Below, one piece after another: positions 11,197-20,200 of a stretch of 64,000 nucleotides of DNA. Source of the DNA: Microstegium vimineum (Eukaryota > Streptophyta > Magnoliopsida > Poales > Poaceae); contig CM039129.1 in NCBI GenBank assembly GCA_022036555.1, positions 36,982,051 through 37,046,050 on the forward strand. Direction: 5' to 3'. Position 1 is the first letter of the stretch, and every line of letters begins with the position of its first letter. Below the pieces are notes generated by a model. It was not told where the DNA came from and searched no databases. It saw only the letters and a list, made by a program, of their open reading frames with translations. The position numbers and the translations under genes are program-made.

Positions 11197-12007
11197 TGTT
11201 GACACTGTTTTTTGGTACGTGTCAATATAAACCGAATGCGCTAATCGATAAAGGGATGGTCGTTGTTCCTTATCGGCGTCGAGATACTGCTGATCAGGTT
11301 GCCGATAGAAGCAGGTGATTGAAGGAACGTCAAGATGAAAAGAAGGATATTTGCCGATGGAAAGATGTTGTCGATGGGAGTAGAAGGGTATTGGTGATTG
11401 TTAGTGTTGCCGATAGATGCAAGATGTAGATGACGTCAGCAGAAGGGTTGCCGATGGCAATAGAAGAAGGTTGCGGATTGAAAGAATCTACCGATGGAAG
11501 GTTTCATCGTAAGGAAGACGGATAAGGAAACTGGTGATTTTTATGTCAGTATTATTATTATAGTTTGAGTCCGACCCTTGTACGAGTTGTTTATTTCCTT
11601 AAAAATATGAGTTTTGTTTAGGTATGAGTCGTGTCTGTTTACAACTCTTTTTGCCGTAGTATAAATATATACCTAGGGGTGGTGTAAAAAAGGAATCAAT
11701 CAAATACATCTATTATTTTCGTCTACTTTTTTCAGAAAATTTACTTTCATCGCATTAGTTCTAGTTCATCTACGAGTTCTTACGAAGTCACGACGGGCTG
11801 CATCTACACGATCTCCATCAACCTCGCGAGTTCCGCGTTTTGAGCAATCTGAGCCTTGACGTCCGAGCGCATCGCCGCCATCTCGTTCATCGTTGTTCTA
11901 GTTATCGTCCTTGTTGGTTAACTGGTCAAATCGACTGGCACACCTTGGATATCGAATTCGGGTATAAGCACGGAGTGTACACAGATCCGACGCTTTTTGT
12001 GTTAACA
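11197..12007 (+). repeat. LTR copy 2 (3' LTR) of the PMD-bearing element
   Basis: Starts TGTTGACAC right after the polypurine tract and ends GTGTTAACA at 12007. The TATAAATA box lies at 11660-11667. Compared with copy 1 it differs by many substitutions and small indels, so the two LTRs are not products of a very recent insertion. Unlike copy 1 it is followed by unrelated sequence without a PBS, so it is the real right end. Confidence 0.85.
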
Positions 12008-12570
12008 TCAACTTCATTGTGTTCTGGTGAAATATGTCATTCCTAAAGGGCAGATGTACCTAATTGATTTTTACCGATACATTCATATGCAATTCTCGTC
12101 TGTCTGTGTTCGTGTATATGTGTTTTTCAGTTTCATCTGGTTTGGTTTCAGGCCCAGATTATTCTGACTAGATCTTATCGAATGTTCATATGAATGTCCT
12201 TGTTCGAACATGCCTGAACCAGACGAAAACTTGTGAAATGATTGTCATCAGATGGCAGCAGGAACTCTTTGAGGGTGTCCACCGTCTCCTTCAGGTTCAG
12301 GGTGCTGGCCTGGTTGGGATCAAGGGCGTTCCGTCGCACGCGAACTCGGTTGACACGGCCAAGTTTCACCAGCCGGGCAGCCCCTATCGTTTTTCGGCGA
12401 CGCTGCGTTTCAGTACTAGTACGCCCTGTCACAACGGCTGACAAGCCTGATTTTCTGGATGAGCTGCGCCTGCGATTAACCCGGTCTACCGACAATGCAG
12501 TAAATGTACTCCAATTGGAAGAAATTTTATACTTGGTTTGGAGTTTGCAGCGCCAAACGTACCTAAATAG
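12008..12570. other. Unassigned stretch with overlapping open frames on both strands
   Basis: GC-rich from about 12240 to 12480. There is an open frame on the minus strand (12621-12175, Arg/Ser-rich, ending in a region with LNLKETVDTLKEFLLPSD) and one on the plus strand over the same bases. I recognise neither. It could be a remnant of a gene cut by the element insertion at 12007. No splice or start context decides it. Confidence 0.3.
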
Positions 12571-12834
12571 TACTCTCTCCATCCTAAATTGTAAGTCATC
12601 ACAAGAATCTTGGAGAGTCAAAGTTTCTCAAATTTGACCAAACTTATATAAAAATATAATAATATTTATGATGTCAAATAAGTATCATTAGATTCGTTAT
12701 CAATTATATTTTCATAGTATATCTATTTGATGTTATAAATCTTTATAGTTTTGTCTATAATTCTTAATCAAACTTGAGATGCTTTAACTTTCCAAGATTC
12801 TTAAAATGACTTACAATTTGGGATGGAGGGAGTA
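12571..12834. mobile_element. Stowaway-type MITE
   Basis: About 264 bp including TA at both ends. The left end reads CTCTCTCCATCCTAAATTGT and the right end is its inverted partner, ACAATTTGGGATGGAGGGAG. The inside is AT-rich and non-coding. The TA flanks and CTCCCTCC-like ends define Stowaway (Tc1/mariner-derived) MITEs. Confidence 0.85.
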
Positions 12835-13017
12835 TTGTTTTGTAGAGCATCGACAATAAACACCTAGAAAATCATAAAGATTACATCAACTAATAACTCA
12901 ACTAATAACTAGATTTGACAGGGTATCAAACATAACAACATCACTTGACTATACCAAATCATCACATAGTGTATCAACATGTCTCTACAGAACAGAGTCT
13001 GGAGCTTGATCAAACGG
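12835..13017 (-). other. 3' flank of the phosphatase gene
   Basis: AT-rich, between the stop at 13018-13020 and the Stowaway MITE. It presumably contains the 3' UTR. I see no strong polyadenylation signal that would fix the end. Confidence 0.4.
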
Positions 13018-16000
13018 CTAAGGGGTGCTACGGGGGCAATTGTCGATGGAGCAGGCCATAATGTCACGGTAGTCGCGAGAGATTGTGAAATGATCATACA
13101 CATTGCCGTCACGGCTCTTCTTGTACTCAAACAATAGGAATGAGCTGTTGATGGCCGTGAGCTTGCCGAACCCAAAGTCAGAGCCCCTGAAGAAGCTCCA
13201 ATATGGCACATTGTCTCTGAATGTAGAGAGGCTCGCGCCACCGCCACCAACAGTGACATGGGTTGTCGCGTTGAATCGCCCGCTATAGTGGTTAGATCCA
13301 TCCTGAACGCATCGGTTCTGCAAATAGAGAAACTGTCACGCTAATGTTTTTGTACAGTAAGTTACTACTGAAGAATACTTTGGACCGTAGCAAATCCGGC
13401 AAATAAGTTTCTTCACATGTAATTGCTTTTTTATATGAAGAGAATTGATAAAGTTCAGTCTTGATAAAGTACAAGGTAGGTCTAGAATAGATAGTACATA
13501 TCTGACTACGATAAAAGGGACATCGGGATCACAAGCAGATGACAGTTTTTTTTAAAAAAAAATACCAAACTACTGCAAAGTAGTGTCTGAAACAGAAGGA
13601 CAAGTTCAGTTGTTCTTGCCTGATAAATGGGGCAGGTGCGCTCATAGCTGTGAATGTGACCGAAAACCGCTAAATCGACCTTGTACTTCTGCCAAAGATC
13701 TTGGAGCCCTTCTCGGCCCATCGGCTCCCCATATGACCCCATCATGATCTCATACCAGCTGCCCGATGAGTACCCAAGAACCCGGTGTGCGAGGAAGATG
13801 AGCCACGGTTGTTTCTGCCTGTCGACTGACGACAAGCAATGCTCGATGAACTTATACTGCTCGGTTCCTGGCCTCCAGTCCTCTTCAGTGTTAGCTATGC
13901 AGAATCTGAACATGCCATAATCTGTCGAGTACCTAGAGTTCACAATAGTTTCAGACATAGTAGATGTAGAGTCTAACTTATGAAGCAGCGATGGTTCTGG
14001 GTTTATACTGACCATGATTTCGCCCGGTTCTCGGCAGGGACATAGAACATAGTCTGAGTAGGAACACCACATTCGCCACCGGAATCGTTGTATCCATAGA
14101 ATGATCCGGTGTCAGGCCAATCTCTCTCATGATTACCACTGAAATTAAGAAGATTCATCACATATTTACCATCATCACATAATTAAGATAGTGTAGTTAT
14201 TCATGGAAGTTCCTGAAAAATGAACTGAACTGACATGCCAATCATGTAAGGAACAGTTGATGCAATCGGTTCTATCTGCTTTGTGAACTGGTCCCACTGA
14301 GACAGATATCCATTAGCATATGAAAGATCTCCAATGTGGATGACCATGTCAATGTTCTCTAGATCCTTGATGATCTGTTTGGTTGTATTCAGAGAAGCTT
14401 GCTCGTAGTTACCGTACTCATCCGAGCCATCTATTTCTGCCTGAATGAACAAGTAAATGTAAGTCAAAGACTGAACCAAACTGTAAGAAAAATCTACAAA
14501 TTTATCAACAGCACACCTTTCCCATGTCCCCAAAGATTACAACGCGTTGCAGAGATTCTTGCCCGGGAAAAGGTGATGCACGGAAGCTGTAAGACTTGCT
14601 CCAGATGTGAGTACCATCTGACAGCCTGTGACCAAGCCTGTAGGTGTACCTGTAGCATGAACAGAAAGAAACAAACGTTGTAATAACCTCTAGTATGCAA
14701 TATCCGTGATACAAAGAATCAGATTAGATGCATACAGGGCATCAGGCCACAGTTCCTTCAGGAAACTTGTATGAATATAACCTGGATCGCGCCATCCGAC
14801 TGTCCGTGCTGGCGAACCTGCAGTCAGTGTTACAGAAAAAATAATGTAAACATGCTATGTTAATCAGTACATGACCCCGCAAAAAAAAAGAATCAGTAAA
14901 TGTACATACAAGAAAGCTATTGCAAAGTGAAATAATTGCCAGTAATTGATAAACCCACCACACATGCTATTCCTTCCAAATGTCAATGTTCCAGCAGGAG
15001 AAAGAGTTTGGCCTCCGCCTTTAGGGCCCCATTCCACAAATGGTACTGCTTCCTTGATACTGTATCCACTTGTCCAGGTGACCGTCATCTACCATGGTAT
15101 TAACAATCCAGTTACTGAATCATAGAGCCCACAGAGACGTATCAAAATGCATTGGCTCTCAAGGAATCAGATGGAAAAAATAAATGAAACTCACTTCATT
15201 CCAAGACTTCCCTTGCGCCAGGCGAGGGTAGACAGGTGCCTTTGAATTTGTAAACGTCACATTGTTCGAGACAGCAATCAGCTTGGGCTATACAATACAG
15301 TTTATTAAAACAAATTTGTCATAAAACACCATCCAAACTATCTTAGTTCATTACACGAAAATTAAAGTTGAGAACATGAGATGAATTAATTAAAAGTCTT
15401 ACAGCCGAGAAACCTCCAGAGAAGAGCGCAAAGGCGAAGTCCGCTCTCTGGTTGATCAGCTGCAGCCTCAAGGAACCCTTCCCACTCTTATTATATGCAT
15501 CATTCCTGAAGTTTGCATACTGGAACTGCAAATAAACTCACTCAACCAGATTCAGTCTCTGATGATCCATCTCATGTACTAATGTAGTTAGTAAGATGGA
15601 TACTGATTACTGAATACTGATTACCTTTATCGGTGCAGTGCATAGGTAGGGTGGTTGGTCCATCCAGTTTTCAGGCTGGCAGATTTCAGAACTGAACATG
15701 TGAATGAAGAGGCGAAATGTCATCGTCTGAAGAAGGGACAGTACGGATGTCATCAGTTGCAGAGCTCACCTGAAACCTGAAGGAGAGAAGACGCCGACCC
15801 AGTCGTCGTTGGAGGGGTTGTTCGGATGTGAGAACTCGACGACCACCCAGTCACTGCTCTGGCCCTGAAACACCACCAAGGGGCCATATACAGAGCTCGA
15901 GACACGCACGATCAGTAGCAAGCACGTTTCCGGTTCCAGAGACAAGTGGTGGTACTGAAGAAGAGAAGGTGAACGAGGGAAGCAGGAGGTAAACCTTGAG

Positions 16001-16162
16001 GCCAAGAACCGTGGGGTGAGCATTGATGCTGGCCGAATCGTCGAGAGAGGCCGTCGCCCTCTCGATGGCGATCCTCGACAGTGGCTGGTGGCCGGCGTGC
16101 AGCACGTCGGCGCAGCATAGGACCTGTGCAAGAACCGCCCATAGCGCCACCAGGAGCCTCAT
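13018..16162 (-). CDS. PAP27-like: Purple acid phosphatase, PAP27/PAP1-type, 12 exons
   Basis: CDS exons (minus): 16162-15995, 15864-15770, 15691-15625, 15525-15403, 15287-15195, 15088-14959, 14817-14736, 14649-14517, 14440-14235, 14138-14013, 13932-13620, 13317-13018. They sum to 1836 nt (611 aa), the length of the large PAP27-type subfamily. It is a two-metal phosphoesterase with an N-terminal signal peptide (about residues 1-23), so secreted or cell-wall/vacuolar. Metal ligands are all visible: GDMG (D294), GDLSY (D335, Y338), GNHE (N/H about 368-369), LAHR (H457), GHIH (H500, H502). An N-terminal fibronectin-like domain precedes the catalytic domain. The last intron has a GC donor (CAG^GCAAG). 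Some family members are labelled inactive by annotation, but no key ligand is missing here. The substrate is not predictable from sequence. Confidence 0.93.
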
Positions 16163-16252
16163 TGTTATTGCTATTGCTATTTGCTATTGCTGGTGCCCAA
16201 GTCGAGTGGAATTTAGGAGGGGGAACTGAAGAACTGAACAGCCTTCGTGTTG

Positions 16253-16268
16253 TATATATATGTATGTA
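16253..16268 (-). promoter_or_regulatory. Likely TATA box of the phosphatase gene
   Basis: TATATATATGTATGTA lies about 90-105 bp upstream of the ATG at 16162. On the minus strand this gives a TATATATA core that would place the transcription start near 16220 and a 5' UTR of some 60 bases. The position is inferred from spacing only. Confidence 0.45.
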
Positions 16269-16540
16269 TCTCTGGTGGTGGAGGAAGCATTGAATTGACT
16301 GGCTGATCACTTCGAGAGTGCAGAGGAGTAAAGAAATGGAGATCAGCTCCAAGGGACAAACAAATCGGAAGCCGCCAGCGCTGACCGGCATCTCAGCCAG
16401 TAGGCCAACAATTGGGTCTAGATGATAAGGATGATTCCATGAACCAGTTGGCCGTGAAACGAAAAACAAGAAACTCAAGAACATGGTTTTTGAAACCAAG
16501 AACAGAACTGGAGCTGACAGAGTACAAAATGAGCAAACAG

Positions 16541-16804
16541 TTGACAAAAATGAACCTGATAAAGTACAAAATGAGCAAACAAATGTGCAAAAACAAAAAT
16601 AAAAATAAAAAATGAACCTGACAAAGTACTAAAATAAAAAAATAATACGCCCACCGTGGGGCTCGAACACAGTTGACAAAAATGAACCTGATAAAGTACA
16701 AAATGAGCAAACAAATGTGCAAAAACAAAAATAAAAATAAAAAATGAACCTGACAAAGTACTAAAATAAAAAAATAATACGCCCACCGTGGGGCTCGAAC
16801 CCAC
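16541..16804. repeat. Tandem duplication, 2 x 132 bp, containing a truncated tRNA 3' end
   Basis: The unit 16541-16672 is repeated almost perfectly at 16673-16804. Each copy includes the 3' end of the tRNA-Lys gene (CGCCCACCGTGGGGCTCGAA). The second copy runs on into the full tRNA, while the first stops after about 22 tRNA bases. The units are otherwise A-rich. Confidence 0.9.
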
Positions 16805-16852
16805 GACCACAAGGTTAAGAGCCTTGCGCTCTACCAACTGAGCTAGACGGGC
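16780..16852 (-). tRNA. trnK-CUU: tRNA-Lys (CTT anticodon)
   Basis: The minus strand gives a 73-base cloverleaf: acceptor GCCCGTC with partner GGCGGGC-type pairing, D-arm TAGCTCAGTTGGTAGAGC, anticodon loop with CTT between CT and AA, and T-arm GTGGGTTCGAGCCCCAC. No intron. The internal A box (TAGCTCAGTTGG) and B box (GGTTCGAGCC) for RNA polymerase III are intact. It reads AAG codons. A short T-run on its downstream side (minus strand) is compatible with Pol III termination. Confidence 0.95.
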
Positions 16853-17258
16853 TTATTTGTTACTGCTGTTAATATACAATTAATTTACCTTTACCATGTT
16901 AGAAGATGAAAAGTGAAACCCAGTACAATAACAAAGCAGAAAGACCATTATTTTTAAGTTTCAGCAATCCAGACAACTGGTTTTAGAATTTCCAGCCTCA
17001 ACAAGTGCACAGAAGATAAGCTAGTCACTAGTGCCACAATCAACTAGGCTCAGATCATCCCAATAAGGGTGTACAAAATTTTACACAAATTATACACAAG
17101 CACAATCCAATCAGGCGTTAGATACCATGACGGTATGTACAAATGACTAGGCAGTGATTCCCTATAGCCTCGAAGGAAGCCTCGGGCAGCTGAAAACATG
17201 AGAGAAATCTATAGGGTGAGCTACTCACAACTAGAAGCGCGCTAGCGTTAGAACTGTC
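16853..17258 (-). other. 3' UTR/intergenic region of the DGK gene
   Basis: No open frame of note. It should contain the DGK 3' UTR and the polyadenylation site and runs into the tRNA at 16852. Confidence 0.4.
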
Positions 17259-20200
17259 CTACAAAAGCCTAGATGCTATCTCCTGGAGCAAAGTCCTCTT
17301 CTGCGAGGCTGAGATAATGCCAGTGTTCTCGGCATTTTCCAAGATGTCGGCCATTACTGAAGCAGCATGACCGAGTGGTTCTTCGGAGACTCTCTTAAGC
17401 ATGAAGGCCTGCAGAAGAGACATTGTTGTAGGCCAGGGAAGACAGAAAAAACGCGGATGCAGTTAAATGTATATAAACTAAAGGGAGAGAGGTGAACCTG
17501 GCTATGATGAGAAACCTCTATGGTGCCGGGCTCCTGGGACCATGGCTCTCCATCGACTTGAATTGGCATTGTAGTACTGATTTCAACCTTTATATGATGA
17601 CCTTGGGCTAATCTTTTTGCACGAGAAAGACCAACCTAGAGCAAGATTAGCCATTATCCATATCAATTAATTGGTTGTTCATTATTTTATTATATCAGGT
17701 AACAAACACCAAAGAGACTAGAATGAGGAAGGTTACTTCTTCCATACCTGCAGTCTCCCGAGATGCAGCATTCCTGTGAAGCTAACAACTTCCAGCTTCT
17801 TGTCATGCATGGACTGAGGGAGGTAAGTGTCAGAGAAATCATCCTCGTTCTTCCAAAGGTCAACCCCTCCCATGTAGCTCCTGATATTGGCAACAAGGAT
17901 ACCTTCAGAGTCCTGCAAATCAAAGGAACAAAAAGTAAGGTCACGTAGTTTTACTAGAAGATGCTTCTACAATACATCCAAAGGTCATATGAAGCCTGCA
18001 AAAGTTCTTTAAAGAAGTGTAGTAACTATATTTCGTCATTATTGTGCATAACTGGGTTTCTTATGGATTCTTTCTAGCAGATATGCCAGTCAAAATAATG
18101 TGCTTACGCTAAAATGTAAAAAGAGTAGAGAAGAATAGTCACAATGGGATGTACTTGCCTGAGGAATATCAATTTTGCATCCATCTATCTCGAGCTTGAC
18201 ATCCCAAGGAAAACAATCAAATGTGTTATCCATAATGTTTTTTGCTCCCTCTCTTGCATACAGCACCTTGTTCATAAACTACAAAAATAGTTGTATCCTA
18301 TTCAGGGATAGGAAAAAAAACTGTCTAACTAATACATAGAATGGTGCATGTGCAGAATAAACAGTGTGAGAAGTTGTCAACCATGGGAATATGACTACGA
18401 AATGAAAGTTCAACTGTAGCAAATAGTAATGCAAACATGAGTCTTAAAAAAGTTAGCAAATAAAATAGATAATCAAGATTTGAGTAAAACCCATTTTCAG
18501 ATTATCAAAGCAGTGTATAAGATAGACCTGTTCAAAAAATTCAATCCACATATTTTCAGATATATGTGCTACCGAACAGTAGTTAACCCAAAATACCATC
18601 CACAAATCATCCAGGAATCCACGTTGTGTGGATGTTTGCAATTGCGATAGTTGCAGGCACTCAATTTTCAACTCCCCAAATGTCATAATGACAGTAGGCA
18701 AAATTGATTGCCAACACTATGTTAAAAGGAATCCATTTCCTTCCAGGATCCAACAAACTTGTACATTTGATGTAATAATATCTATTATACATTATACAGA
18801 TATAATATAATCAACAAACAATATGTACAGAAGTTAAAGCCCTCAAGCTTGTGCATATTGCCTTATGCTACTCTGAACGCCAATTTCTCATAGCATAACT
18901 CGTCCAAGAGAAGATGGGAAAAGAACAATAGGGCATTGTCATCCTTGCAAAAGTGCAACAGGCAAGTCCACCAACAACAGCAAAGGAGTCAGGACAGGAA
19001 ACAGAGCAGGGAGTCAGGGAGCAAGCAAGCAGTTGTTACCTGGCTATAAAACCGTTCAGGGTTCTCTTCCCTCAGATTGTGTATATCTAAGGCAACCTTT
19101 GCATCACAGCCAACCCCTGAAAAAGGACCGGTATTATGGTTATCTGGCTATGCAGGAATCTACTACATAATCCTAGCGAAATCATGAATTTTCCTTGCAA
19201 ATATTTGGGTCTCCCACTTTCTCTCAGGAAGCTAACAAAGGATCAACTTCAGCCAATAATTGATAGAATTGCGGACCAACTGCCAGGATGGAAGGCTGAT
19301 TTGATGACAAGGGCTGGCAGGGCTGTGCAAGTACAGCATGTCCTAACAGCCATGTTGGTCTATCTAATCATGGCTGTGGACTTACCCCCCTGGGCAATTA
19401 AGGCCATTGATAAAATTAGAAAAGGTTTCCTCTGGAGGGGACGCAAGGAGGCAAAAGGTGGACATTGCCTCATAGCTTGGCCTAAAGTCTGTCAGGCCAA
19501 GGAGCTTGGAGGGCTTGGGTTGTCTGATCTGAAAGGTCTGGGGGTGGCTTTAAGAGCAAGATGGCCTTGGCTCAAGAAATCTGATCCCAGTAAGCCATGG
19601 GCAACCTTGCCTCTCCATGCTAGTAAGGAGGTTGAGGATCTTCTCTCATTGGCCACTATTACTGAAGTTGGTAATGGAGCTAATACCCTATTTTGGAAGG
19701 ACAAATGGTTGTCTGGCAATAGTATCCAGAGCCTGGCACCCAATCTGTATGGCCTAGTATCCAAAAGAAGAGCAAGCAGGCGGACCGTGATGAATGCTCT
19801 CAATGAGGATAAATGGTTAGAAGACATTCAGGGGGAAATCTCCGCACAGGCTCTAATGGAATACCTTGATCTATGGGATACTTTAGAGGGACTTGTCCTA
19901 CAGGAAGGGATTCCTGATAAACACACTTGGAGGTTTTCTGCTTCAGGAAAATATACAGCCAAATCTGCCTATGATGTACTCTTTGAGGGAGCCATTGGTT
20001 TCGCTCCTTATGAGCGCATTTGGAAGTCTTGGGCGCCCCCAAAATGTCGGTTTTTTATGTGGCTGGTTGCTCACAATCGTTGCTGAACTGTGGATAGGTT
20101 GGCTCGGCGTGGCCTCCCCCATCCTGATCAATGTCTGCTTTGTGATCAGATGGATGAGAGCATCCAACATCTTCTTATTGGATGTGTGTTCGCAAGACAA

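Larger units (their letters stand above)
793..12007 (+). mobile_element. PMD-bearing LTR retrotransposon (Ty3 type), core replaced by a Sirevirus
   Basis: The element is bounded by LTRs at 793-1622 and 11197-12007 in the same orientation. Its own internal sequence survives as a gag stump (1623-1869) and a 3' part (about 8272-11196) that carries a spliced antisense PMD gene and a polypurine tract. The middle, where protease, reverse transcriptase, RNase H and integrase should lie, is gone, and the space is filled by a truncated minus-strand Sirevirus. Extra antisense ORFs between pol and the 3' LTR are known in the Tat lineage of Ty3 elements (for example Grande). Placement in that lineage is inference because no pol remains. 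Confidence 0.7.

Noticed and set aside
12175..12621. 148-codon minus-strand ORF as a gene
   Set aside because: An equally long frame overlaps it on the other strand, part of it enters a MITE, and I recognise no domain. Recorded as unassigned.
16648..16669. A second tRNA-Lys gene
   Set aside because: Only about 22 bases of the 3' end are present. There is no anticodon arm or A box, and the piece is a by-product of the 132-bp tandem duplication.
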